Below, piece after piece: positions 1 to 7,371 of a stretch of 64,000 nucleotides of DNA. Numbering within the stretch: position 1 is the first letter of the stretch; the number at the start of each line of letters is the position of its first letter. The position numbers were made by a program, and so were the translations under genes. Source of the DNA: Bacteroidales bacterium (GTDB taxonomy: Bacteria > Bacteroidota > Bacteroidia > Bacteroidales > UBA932). The notes under the pieces were generated by a model. It worked only from the letters and a program-made list of their open reading frames with translations. It did no database searches and was not told where the DNA came from. Location: assembly GCA_017561665.1 (NCBI GenBank), contig JAFZBQ010000060.1:124001-188000 (forward strand). Reading direction: 5' to 3'.

Positions 1-1038
1 TTCAAAGTGGTTGACGCATCAATAAGTTATCCTGATGCGCCGCAGAAGATAATCCTCTCGGGTGCAAACATAGAGATAAAGCGAGGGGAGAAGGTGGCCT
101 TTGTAGGCCGCAACGGTGAGGGCAAAACCACAATGATGAAGACCCTGATGGGCACGCTGACTCCGATCAAGGGCAGCGCCACCGTCGGCTACAATGTCAA
201 AATCGGTTATTACGCACAGAACCAGGAGGATGTGTTGGACCGCAACGACACCGTCTACGGCACGCTGGACAAGATTGCCGTGGGCGATATCCGTCTGAAG
301 CTGCGCGATATTCTGGGTGCATTCCTATTCCGCGGAGAGGATATCGACAAGAAGGTGGCGGTGCTTTCCGGTGGCGAGCGGGCGCGACTGAGCATGGCCC
401 GTCTGATGCTGGAACCCTACAACCTGCTGGCGCTTGACGAACCCACCAACCATATGGATATACGCAGCAAGGATGTCCTCAAGCAGGCGCTGATGAAATA
501 CGACGGCACCATGATTGTCGTAAGCCACGACCGTGACTTCCTGACTGGACTTGTGGACAAGATATATGAGTTTGGTGACGGTCGCGTGAAGGAGCATCTG
601 GGCGGAGTGGATGACTTCCTGCGCCGCAAGAAGATTGAGAACTTTGAAGCGCTGGAACGCAAGACCCCCGGTCAAGCCGGGGGTGACGTACGTAAATCCG
701 GGGGTGACGTACGTAAATCCGGGGGTGAGGATTGTCATGCCCGGCCTGCGGGGTCCCCGCGAAGCACTGCTTCGTGGGGTGCTCTTGACCGGGCATCTGC
801 GTCACAGCTTGACCGTGAGGCCCGCCGCGAGATGGCCCGCCTGAAAAACCGTTTCGGCAATCTTGAAAAAGCCATCGCCGAGATAGAAGGCAAGATGGCC
901 GAAATTGAAAATGTGCTCTCAGCACCCGGACCGAACGACGACATAATGGACCTTACCCGCGCCTATCTGGAGCATAAGCGCGAACTGGATATAAAAATGG
1001 ACGAATGGGCCTCCCTGGCCGAAAAACTTGAACAATAA
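1..1038 (+). CDS. ABC-F family ATPase, C-terminal part (5' end cut by window edge)
   Basis: ABC-F proteins are soluble tandem ATPases that bind the ribosome E site and relieve translational stalling; they have no membrane domain. The reading frame is open from base 1, so the first ATPase domain lies outside the window. Visible are the second nucleotide-binding domain with Walker A (GRNGEGKT), the signature LSGGERARLSMARLML, Walker B (LLALDEPTNHMDI) and the switch His (VVSHDRDFL). A linker and a charged C-terminal coiled coil (REMARLKNRFGNLEKAIAEI and beyond) follow, as in Uup-like members. The linker, about residues 221-265, holds a foreign-looking repeat block that keeps the frame open (separate entry). 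The stop codon overlaps the rlmB start by one base (TAATG). The family is clear; the subfamily is not, because the N-terminal half is missing. Confidence 0.93.
   Translation, partial: FKVVDASISYPDAPQKIILSGANIEIKRGEKVAFVGRNGEGKTTMMKTLMGTLTPIKGSATVGYNVKIGYYAQNQEDVLDRNDTVYGTLDKIAVGDIRLKLRDILGAFLFRGEDIDKKVAVLSGGERARLSMARLMLEPYNLLALDEPTNHMDIRSKDVLKQALMKYDGTMIVVSHDRDFLTGLVDKIYEFGDGRVKEHLGGVDDFLRRKKIENFEALERKTPGQAGGDVRKSGGDVRKSGGEDCHARPAGSPRSTASWGALDRASASQLDREARREMARLKNRFGNLEKAIAEIEGKMAEIENVLSAPGPNDDIMDLTRAYLEHKRELDIKMDEWASLAEKLEQ
665..796 (+). repeat. In-frame palindromic/tandem repeat block inside the ABC-F gene
   Basis: Three structures follow one another inside the coding sequence. First, a perfect 7-bp hairpin (665-671 against 677-683, loop TCAAG). 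Second, two perfect tandem 21-bp units at 679-699 and 700-720, each encoding GGDVRKS, with a third partial copy starting at 721. Third, a larger palindrome whose outer arms are ATGCCCGG (737-744) and CCGGGCAT (789-796), with an inner 12-bp stem 755-766 / 768-779 carrying one wobble. Because the tandem unit is 21 bases and the rest has no stop, the insert is translated as a Gly/Arg/Ser-rich loop between the ATPase domain and the C-terminal coiled coil. It resembles intergenic palindromic repeats that sometimes invade genes in frame. Confidence 0.85.
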
Positions 1039-1772
1039 TGAGCAGCATCCTTTACGGCATCCATCCCGTGACCGACGCCATCAAGTCGGGTCGCAAAATA
1101 GAAAAAGTGATACTCAAGCAGGGCTTCGAAGGGCCGCAGGCACGTGCGCTTACGGCGCTTCTCAAAGAGTATGAAATCCCTTATACCTGGGTTCCCGTTC
1201 AGAAGCTGGATGCTGTGGCCAAAGGCACTCACCAGGGTGTCGTTGCCTATATGTCGCAGGTCGATTACGTGCCTTTTGAAGAGATGGTGGAGAATGCACT
1301 CAATCACAAGGCGTCGCCGCTGTTCATGATGCTGGACGGCGTCAGTGACGTCCGTAATCTTGGCGCGGTTGCCCGTACGGCCGAATGTGCCGGATTCGAC
1401 GGCATCATTCTCCCCGCCAAGGGCGGCGCGCCCATCAACGCAGACGCCATCAAGACCAGCGCCGGAGCTCTGCTCAGAATACCGGTGGCAAAGGCACAGA
1501 ATCTCCGCCTGCCTATCTTCTATCTGCTTGAATCCGGATTCCAGATGGTGGCCGCCACAGAAAAGGGCGCCGACAATATTTACGATATCAACTTCAAGAA
1601 ACCAACCGCGATTGTGATGGGCAGCGAAGGTCACGGAATATCAAAATCGGTACTGGACTTGTGTGACATCCAGGCCAATATCCCGATGGTTGGGGAGACC
1701 GGTTCCCTTAATGTATCGGTTGCTGCGGCGTTGTTTATGTACGAGGCGGTTCGCCAGCGAGGTGGCCGTTAG
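1038..1772 (+). CDS. rlmB: 23S rRNA 2'-O-methyltransferase, RlmB/TrmH (SpoU) family
   Basis: SpoU-class SAM-dependent RNA 2'-O-ribose methyltransferase; RlmB members modify a guanosine in domain V of 23S rRNA. The 244-residue protein has the usual short substrate-binding domain (about 1-75, starting SSILYGIHPVTDAI) followed by the knotted SPOUT domain. SpoU motifs are visible: DGVSDVRNLGAVARTAECAG near residue 100 (motif 1, with the catalytic Arg), IVMGSEGHGIS near 190 (motif 2) and GSLNVSVAAALFMYEA near 222 (motif 3). Its ATG overlaps the ABC-F stop by one base, so the two are probably co-transcribed. It meets the GIN-domain gene tail to tail with a 4-base overlap. The exact target base is inferred from the family only. 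Confidence 0.9.
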   Translation: MSSILYGIHPVTDAIKSGRKIEKVILKQGFEGPQARALTALLKEYEIPYTWVPVQKLDAVAKGTHQGVVAYMSQVDYVPFEEMVENALNHKASPLFMMLDGVSDVRNLGAVARTAECAGFDGIILPAKGGAPINADAIKTSAGALLRIPVAKAQNLRLPIFYLLESGFQMVAATEKGADNIYDINFKKPTAIVMGSEGHGISKSVLDLCDIQANIPMVGETGSLNVSVAAALFMYEAVRQRGGR

Positions 1773-2605
1773 TGCAGTCGTTTGAAACTTGAGGCGCGGC
1801 TGATATCGGGTATTACGTTCAGCGACTCGCTGTCGCTGCGGTATTGGCAGCTGCTGGCACCCTTGAGCTCTACATCAAGACTTTCCCTTACAAATATGGT
1901 GGATTTTGAGGCACCGTTGCATCTGATTATCGCGTCGGATGTCTTGAGTTCCATCGCATCCAGGAAGGATGATCCCTTGCACTGGCATTCAAGGTAGTCG
2001 GCAGTGCCGATAAAGCTCATCTTTGAACTTCCGGCGGCATCTACCTTGACCTCTTCGTAATTACCTACCAGGAACAAAGCCGAACTGCCTCCGATGCCAA
2101 CTTCTACGGTAGAAAAGTCACCGGTAACAGTGGCGTTTGAACTGCCTTCTACGATTGCCTTGAGGCAGCTGCCCTCTATCCGAAGATTATCTGCCTTGGC
2201 CGCGCCGCTCAAATCAAGTGTAAAAGTCTCCATTGGGCTTGTCCATAGGTCGTCACTTGCGAGCAGTGCACTGCCGGTAAGGTATATCTGATTCAGTTCA
2301 GGGCAGGTGATGGTCACCAGCAGTTTCTTTTTGCCCAGGAGACGGATGTTCCCCTTGAGCCCGTTCTCCTTGAGCCTGACGTAAAGCACCGTGCCGACCA
2401 CACTGACGTCCAGATACTCTTCATAATCGGTGTCGATTGTTACAACAGCTTTATAGTCGTCGCCCTGGACAAGGGTTGCCCGGAATGCATTGCAAATCTG
2501 TACGCCGGTGAATTTCTTGAGATTGACAAAATTCTTTGTGATTGTGCCGGCGCCGGCTGAAAGGAAAACCAGCAGTGCGGCTATGGAAATCAGTAATCGT
2601 TTCAT
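1769..2605 (-). CDS. Exported head-GIN domain protein (DUF2807)
   Basis: 278 residues with an N-terminal signal peptide (MKRLLISIAALLVFLSAGAG). The mature part is a long beta-rich repeat with regularly spaced Gly-Ser-Ser, Gly-Ala-Ser and Gly-Ala-Ala turns (GSSNATV, GGSSALF, AGSSKMSF, KGSSFLD, GASKSTIF, GASSCQY), the pattern of the DUF2807 putative auto-transporter adhesin/head-GIN fold, a beta-helix-like domain common in Bacteroidota. No catalytic motif is visible. It probably sits in the periplasm or at the cell surface. It starts 3 bases after the asparaginase stop, so it is likely the second gene of that transcript. The family's function is not established. Confidence 0.85.
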   Translation of the reverse strand: MKRLLISIAALLVFLSAGAGTITKNFVNLKKFTGVQICNAFRATLVQGDDYKAVVTIDTDYEEYLDVSVVGTVLYVRLKENGLKGNIRLLGKKKLLVTITCPELNQIYLTGSALLASDDLWTSPMETFTLDLSGAAKADNLRIEGSCLKAIVEGSSNATVTGDFSTVEVGIGGSSALFLVGNYEEVKVDAAGSSKMSFIGTADYLECQCKGSSFLDAMELKTSDAIIRCNGASKSTIFVRESLDVELKGASSCQYRSDSESLNVIPDISRASSFKRLH

Positions 2606-2608
2606 ATC

Positions 2609-3634
2609 TTACAATGTTATTTCCCCTGCAATCGAGGTATTCATAAGTCGCTGTATCTCTGCCTGCGAGCAGCCTTTTCCGCGAAGGAACATCAGTTTTG
2701 CCAAGGCCGCCTCCACGGTGCTGTCGTGGCCGCTGATGATGCCCGCCTCGAGTAGTTGCCTGCCGGTTTCGTAGCGTTCCATCTCTACGCTGCCGGTGGC
2801 ACATTGGGAAATGTTTACAATAGTCTTGCCGTTTTTTACAGCCTCCGCCAGACAGTTTACCAGCCAGCCGTTCCTGGGCGCGTTGCCGCTGCCGAATGTA
2901 CGGAAGATGACGCCGCCAATGGCGTCGCTTTTCATGGCCGCCTCCACCGCGCCGCGCTGCAGTCCCGGGAAGAGCGAGAGAATGATGATGGAAGCGTCCA
3001 TATCATAGTGCGGAGTGAATTTCTTCGATGGGTCGAACGGCCGGATGAATTCGCGGTGATAGGTTATCTCGGTGCCGGAATCTGCCAGGACGGGGTAGTT
3101 GTTGGAAGCGAAGGCCGCCAGATTGTTTGCACTGATCTTGCTGGAGCGGTTGCCGCGCAGCAGTTCGTCGTGGAAATAAATGCAGACCTCAGGTACCATC
3201 GGGTTGCCTTCTGCATCCCTGGCGGCGGCGATTTCTATGGCGGTGAGCAGGTTTTCCTTGGCATCGGTGCGGATGACCTCCACCGGCAACTGACTGCCCG
3301 TCAGAATCACCGGCTTGCCAAGATTCTCCAGCATGAAGCTCAATGCCGAAGCCGTGAAGGCCATGGTGTCGGTACCGTGTAGGATTACAAACCCGTCGTA
3401 GTTGTCGTAATTATCGCTGATGATTCTCACCATGCGCCCCCAATGCTCCGGGCTCATATCGGAGGAGTCGATGGGCGTGTCAAAAGCCACCATATCGACC
3501 TCGGCGCTGCAATACTTCATTTCGGGGATGTTTGCGGCCAGATTCTCTGCCGTAAAAGCCTCCAGCGCTCCGGTGGCGGGATTGCGGACCATGCCGATGG
3601 TTCCGCCCGTATAAATCATCAGTATTTTTGACAT
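2609..3634 (-). CDS. ansA: L-asparaginase, type I (AnsA-like)
   Basis: Hydrolyses L-asparagine to aspartate and ammonia. The 341-residue protein has no signal peptide, which fits the cytoplasmic type I enzyme. The first catalytic Thr lies in the N-terminal YTGGTIGM motif (residues 8-15), and the second in the HGTDTMAFTASALSFML block near residue 84, with the Thr-Asp pair expected for the family. Length and N-terminal/C-terminal two-domain layout match AnsA (about 340 residues). A −7-like box of the variant form TAATTTCG lies at 3641-3648 on the minus strand, directly before the ATG. It is divergent from the tRNA-Glu/gltX unit and leads into the head-GIN gene. Confidence 0.92.
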   Translation of the reverse strand: MSKILMIYTGGTIGMVRNPATGALEAFTAENLAANIPEMKYCSAEVDMVAFDTPIDSSDMSPEHWGRMVRIISDNYDNYDGFVILHGTDTMAFTASALSFMLENLGKPVILTGSQLPVEVIRTDAKENLLTAIEIAAARDAEGNPMVPEVCIYFHDELLRGNRSSKISANNLAAFASNNYPVLADSGTEITYHREFIRPFDPSKKFTPHYDMDASIIILSLFPGLQRGAVEAAMKSDAIGGVIFRTFGSGNAPRNGWLVNCLAEAVKNGKTIVNISQCATGSVEMERYETGRQLLEAGIISGHDSTVEAALAKLMFLRGKGCSQAEIQRLMNTSIAGEITL

Positions 3635-3654
3635 AACACGCGAAATTACAATTT

Positions 3655-3685
3655 TTTGCTATTTCAAAAAATAGTTATACATTTG
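3655..3685 (+). promoter_or_regulatory. Promoter of tRNA-Glu (Bacteroidota −33/−7 type)
   Basis: TTTG at 3655-3658, a 19-base spacer and TACATTTG at 3678-3685 match the Bacteroidota sigma-ABfr consensus TTTG-N19-21-TAnnTTTG. A 25-base stretch covering the spacer end and the −7 box is identical to that upstream of tRNA-Lys at 34703-34727. Confidence 0.85.
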
Positions 3686-3707
3686 CATTCCCAATAAGGA
3701 ACTATCC

Positions 3708-3779
3708 GGTCGATTCGTCTAACGGTTAGGACAAGAGATTCTCAATCTCTAAATAGGAGTTCGATTCTCCTATCGACTA
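3708..3779 (+). tRNA. tRNA-Glu (anticodon CTC)
   Basis: A full cloverleaf can be drawn. The acceptor stem pairs 3708-3714 (GGTCGAT) with 3772-3778 (ATCGACT), the first pair being G·T. The anticodon stem AGAGA/TCTCT encloses the loop TTCTCAA, giving anticodon CTC, which reads GAG. The T arm is AGGAG/CTCCT with the loop TTCGATT, and the discriminator is A3779. CCA is not encoded. The gene is followed by a stem-loop and then gltX, the synthetase that charges this tRNA. Confidence 0.93.
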
Positions 3780-3789
3780 CTAAAACCCA

Positions 3790-3817
3790 AGCTGCCCAAT
3801 AATTGGGTGGCTTTTTT
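3790..3817 (+). terminator. Intrinsic terminator between tRNA-Glu and gltX
   Basis: Arms 3790-3799 and 3803-3812 form a 10-bp stem (two wobbles) with a TAA loop, followed by a run of six T. It ends 11 bases before the gltX ATG, so it may terminate the tRNA transcript or partly attenuate read-through into gltX. Confidence 0.7.
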
Positions 3818-3828
3818 GTTAAAGATAT

Positions 3829-5355
3829 ATGAGCAAAGTTAGAGTCCGTTTTGCCCCCAGCCCCACAGGAGCCCTCCATATCGGAGGCGTCCGCACCGCA
3901 TTGTACAACTATCTGTTCGCCCGTCACAACGGCGGTGAGTTCATCCTCCGCATAGAGGATACCGACAGCCAGCGTTTCGTGCCCGGGGCAGAAGAGTATA
4001 TAATTGAGTCACTCAAATGGTGCGGCATTACCGTGGATGAGGGTGTCGGCGTAGGTGGTCCACACGCCCCTTACCGCCAGAGCGAGCGGCGCGACATATA
4101 TCTCAAGTATGCCTTGCAGCTGGTCGAGAGCGGCAACGCTTACTATGCTTTTGACAGTGCAGAAGAGCTGAATGCACTTCGCACCGCCTGCGAGAGCAAG
4201 GGCGAGACTTTCTCTTATGACGCAAAAACCCGCGGCGGTCTCAAGAACTCCCTCTCGCTGCCGGCAGAGGAGGTGAAGCGCCGCATCGACGCCGGTGAGC
4301 AGTGGGTAATCCGCTTCAAGATGCCCGAGAACGAAAATGTGGAGATGGACGACATAATCCGCGGCCACATCACCATCAATACCTCGACACTTGACGATAA
4401 GGTTCTTTATAAATCGGCCGACGCTCTGCCGACATATCACCTGGCAAACATTGTGGACGACCACTTGATGGAGATAAGCCACGTTATCCGCGGCGAGGAG
4501 TGGCTGCCGTCCCTGCCGCTGCACTTCCTGCTTTACCGCGCTTTCGGATGGACTTCCAGCCAGCCGCTGTTCGCCCACCTGCCGCTGCTGCTTAAACCAC
4601 AGGGACAGGGCAAACTCAGCAAACGCGACGGCGACAAGTTCGGCTTCCCGGTATTCCCGCTGGAGTGGCACACTCCCGACGGCGAGGTTTCCATGGGATA
4701 CCGCGAGAGCGGTTATTTGCCCCAGGCTTTTGTGAATATGCTGGCGCTGCTGGGTTGGAATCCCGGCACAGAGCAGGAAATATTCAGCATGGAAGAGCTG
4801 TGTGAGCAGTTCTCTTTGGACAAGGTGAGCAAGAGCGGTGCCCGTTTCAATGCAGAGAAGGCAAAGTGGTTCAACGCCCAGTACATGCGTGCCTCCAGCG
4901 ATGAATTCCTGGCAGGCCTGCTGCTGCCGCAGCTTAAGGAGGCCGGTATAGATACCACCGCCGGCCGTGCTGCCGACGCAGTCGCCATCATCAAAGAGCG
5001 CGCTACCTTCCCCAAGGACCTGCTGGATCTGACTCTTTATATGTTCAAGGCTCCCGAGTCTTATGATGAGAAGAGCGTCAATAAGTTCTGGAAAGAGGAG
5101 AATGTGGCCTATATGCGCGAACTGCGCGAGATTATCGCCGACCTGGAAGTCATTGAAAAAGAGAGTGCGGAACACATCGTACGCGAATGGATAGAGGCCG
5201 GACAACTGCCGATGGGCAAGATAATGAACTGCCTGCGAATCGCCATTATGGGAATAGGGCAGGGCCCCGATATATTCTCTATCTGCGAGTTTATCGGCAA
5301 AGAAGAGACTCTGCGCCGTATCGACGCCGCACTGGCCGCCCTGCCGGTGGCCTAA
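3829..5355 (+). CDS. gltX: Glutamyl-tRNA synthetase
   Basis: Charges tRNA-Glu with glutamate; class I aminoacyl-tRNA synthetase of 508 residues. The HIGH-equivalent is in [19 protein letters not shown] (residues 9-27) and the KMSKS-equivalent is [10 protein letters not shown] near residue 262. The protein continues into the helical anticodon-binding domain (KWFNAQYM near residue 344 onward), so it is full length for a bacterial GluRS. The ATG lies 11 bases after the terminator hairpin of tRNA-Glu. It overlaps the convergent LytTR gene by 4 bases. No sign of a second paralogue or of non-discriminating features can be judged by eye. Confidence 0.97.
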   Translation: MSKVRVRFAPSPTGALHIGGVRTALYNYLFARHNGGEFILRIEDTDSQRFVPGAEEYIIESLKWCGITVDEGVGVGGPHAPYRQSERRDIYLKYALQLVESGNAYYAFDSAEELNALRTACESKGETFSYDAKTRGGLKNSLSLPAEEVKRRIDAGEQWVIRFKMPENENVEMDDIIRGHITINTSTLDDKVLYKSADALPTYHLANIVDDHLMEISHVIRGEEWLPSLPLHFLLYRAFGWTSSQPLFAHLPLLLKPQGQGKLSKRDGDKFGFPVFPLEWHTPDGEVSMGYRESGYLPQAFVNMLALLGWNPGTEQEIFSMEELCEQFSLDKVSKSGARFNAEKAKWFNAQYMRASSDEFLAGLLLPQLKEAGIDTTAGRAADAVAIIKERATFPKDLLDLTLYMFKAPESYDEKSVNKFWKEENVAYMRELREIIADLEVIEKESAEHIVREWIEAGQLPMGKIMNCLRIAIMGIGQGPDIFSICEFIGKEETLRRIDAALAALPVA

Positions 5356-6173
5356 AGAGCCCGTACCAGCTCTTCGTAATACCTTTTGCTGATAGGAATC
5401 AGAGTGTCGTCGGCCGTGTCAAGCTCGGCTACGATGACGTTTTCCTTGTCTTTGCGGAGCGCCTTGACGTGCTTGGGATTGATAAAGTATGACCTGTGGC
5501 AACGGAGAATGCCGTTCTCCTGGCATACATCCTCTATGCTCTTCATGGAGCAGCGCATATCGTAGGTTTTGCGCTTGTCCCCTTCGTTGTAGTGGATTGT
5601 GATATAATTCTCGTCAGCCTTGATAAAGAGCATATTATCTGTGTTTACCACGAATTTGAGCACGTGGCGGTTGTCGTAAAAGTGCAGCTTGTTGTCTGAA
5701 ACCGACGCCACGTTGGCGTTCTTTGCGGCGGCAAGGTTCAGAGCCAGGTCAAGGATGATGTATGGAAACATCAGCACCAGGAACAGATATGCGGCCGTAT
5801 AGACCAATATCTCCAGATACTGCAGGTCGAACTTGCCGATGAGGGCAACGTACAGCGCCACGAAAAATGCACATACCACGATCTCTCCAGCGCACCATAC
5901 CCGGTACCAGTTCATAGACAGATGCCTGATGACCCTGGTAAAATAGAGTATCATCCTGGAGGATAGCAGCACCAGCAGGATGATGCACATGATCATTGCA
6001 ATGTTGAAGGAATAGGAGGCCCGCGGTGCATCCAGTACGGTGTCCGTATTGAAAGGCTTGTAGAGCGCCGCGAAAATCAGGAAAAAGAAGGGCACGATGC
6101 CGAAATACAGCGCCTGGGCCACGAATTTCTTGAATGTTTCGGGGAGGGGTCTGGATATATTTGGAGATTGCAT
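5352..6173 (-). CDS. Membrane-anchored LytTR-family transcriptional regulator
   Basis: 273 residues. About residues 15-150 contain four hydrophobic helices ([72 protein letters not shown]). Residues about 165-273 form a LytTR DNA-binding domain: [13 protein letters not shown], then [29 protein letters not shown] and a C-terminal [11 protein letters not shown]. LytTR domains bind short direct repeats near promoters. The membrane domain replaces the usual response-regulator receiver, suggesting direct sensing at the inner membrane, which is an inference. It follows the fimbrial pilin gene on the same strand after a hairpin, so it is a candidate regulator of that locus. Confidence 0.85.
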   Translation of the reverse strand: MQSPNISRPLPETFKKFVAQALYFGIVPFFFLIFAALYKPFNTDTVLDAPRASYSFNIAMIMCIILLVLLSSRMILYFTRVIRHLSMNWYRVWCAGEIVVCAFFVALYVALIGKFDLQYLEILVYTAAYLFLVLMFPYIILDLALNLAAAKNANVASVSDNKLHFYDNRHVLKFVVNTDNMLFIKADENYITIHYNEGDKRKTYDMRCSMKSIEDVCQENGILRCHRSYFINPKHVKALRKDKENVIVAELDTADDTLIPISKRYYEELVRAL

Positions 6174-6225
6174 TTCTTGCTTGTTTCTGCTGCAAAACTA
6201 CAATATTCGCACCACTAAAGCAAAT

Positions 6226-6255
6226 GGGCCGCCACCCCGGGAGAGGTGACGGCCC
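6226..6255 (-). terminator. Hairpin after the fimbrial pilin gene
   Basis: Arms 6226-6236 and 6245-6255 pair over 11 bp with one wobble and an 8-base loop. It lies 26 bases past the pilin stop codon and before the LytTR start at 6173. There is no strong T-run on the minus strand, so it could terminate weakly or protect the pilin mRNA 3' end. Confidence 0.5.
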
Positions 6256-6281
6256 TGCCATGAGAGAGGAGATACAAGAGG

Positions 6282-7337
6282 TTAGAAGGTAATGGTCTGC
6301 TCTTCTACCTCTATGAAATTGACGACATTAAGGATGAAATGCAAATCGCTTGTCTGGAGATCTTCGTCATCTTCCAGATCATCGTCTCCGATGTCATCGG
6401 GATCGTTAGGGTCGGGATCACTGCCGTCGTCGGGAATTCCGGCGCGTGTGATGGTGATCTCATATTCGTATGAGTGGTTTCTCATTACTCCGTAATGCTC
6501 GTCGCCGCTGACAAAGGCATCTTCTGTCCAGTTGGAGCCGTTGTTGACCGGCAGAGACCAGTAATAACGCTGCCCGTCAATCTTGCCGGTTATGCAGAGT
6601 CTTATCGCTCCGCTGCCTGTGGTCAGGGATGCGGTGGGTCGCGGGTAACAGAAGAATTGATGCAATGTCTCCCGCTGTCCGTCGTTCATTGTTCCAACAT
6701 AGTCATATACTTCGAATGTGTTCTGCTTGTCACTGAAAAGACCTGAAGAATACGTAGTGCCGATCACTCCCGCATATGTCTCAGTAGTAGGGAAATTCTT
6801 GATATACATGGCCACATCGCTTACAGATTTCCCTTCAAGTGCGCCCGTGAATTGGAATTTGAGTGATTTGACATAGATTTTGCTGACCAGACGAACGACA
6901 TTAACAGTTACGTATGTGCTGTTTTCGTCGATGGTTACAGTATTGTCTCCAATCATCACCATATCGTTTATGGCTTCAGAGGAGAGCTGGGACACCAGCG
7001 CCATTATTGCAGACGGTGTATTGAGACTGCCAAATGAGAATTCTTCATTCGGATTGACAACGGCGATGAAACGTCTGCTTCCGGGAGTCACTTTGATGGT
7101 GCCGGTAGAGGATGTCGCATAGGCGGAGCCGTCGAGCCGATTCCCGTCAAAAGCAAATAGGTATGCCGTGTGAATCGCATCCTCGAAAACGCCGGTTGTA
7201 GCCTTGGTGCCATTTCCCAGTGAGAAATTCACAACTACCTGATTGTCAGCAGCAGTGGATTGCTGCCCCTCCATCTTGCCACACGATACGGTGCAAAGAC
7301 CAAAGGCAAGAGTCATTAAGAAAAGGATTCTTTTCAT
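6282..7337 (-). CDS. FimA/Mfa1-like type V pilin lipoprotein
   Basis: 351 residues with a lipoprotein signal peptide ending in CTVSCGK (lipid Cys at 19). Type V pilins of Bacteroidota are exported as lipoproteins, cleaved by an Arg-gingipain-like protease and polymerised by donor-strand exchange. Supporting features are the N-terminal VVVNFSLGNGTKATTG segment, a beta-rich two-domain body and a C-terminal strand (LHFILNVVNFIEVEEQTITF) of the kind used in polymerisation. An unusual acidic stretch, about residues 304-328, is built almost only from Asp, Glu, Pro and Gly just before that strand. It is the fourth gene of the fimbrial locus, 34 bases after the tip-protein gene. Pilin identity is by pattern and context; major versus accessory pilin cannot be told. 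Confidence 0.72.
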   Translation of the reverse strand: MKRILFLMTLAFGLCTVSCGKMEGQQSTAADNQVVVNFSLGNGTKATTGVFEDAIHTAYLFAFDGNRLDGSAYATSSTGTIKVTPGSRRFIAVVNPNEEFSFGSLNTPSAIMALVSQLSSEAINDMVMIGDNTVTIDENSTYVTVNVVRLVSKIYVKSLKFQFTGALEGKSVSDVAMYIKNFPTTETYAGVIGTTYSSGLFSDKQNTFEVYDYVGTMNDGQRETLHQFFCYPRPTASLTTGSGAIRLCITGKIDGQRYYWSLPVNNGSNWTEDAFVSGDEHYGVMRNHSYEYEITITRAGIPDDGSDPDPNDPDDIGDDDLEDDEDLQTSDLHFILNVVNFIEVEEQTITF

Positions 7338-7371
7338 TGTCTTGATGTTTAAGATTGTTAGTAATTAAGGT

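Noticed and set aside
4009..5205. 398-codon minus-strand open frame opposite gltX
   Set aside because: Pure antisense shadow of gltX in high-bias codons; no domain, no promoter.
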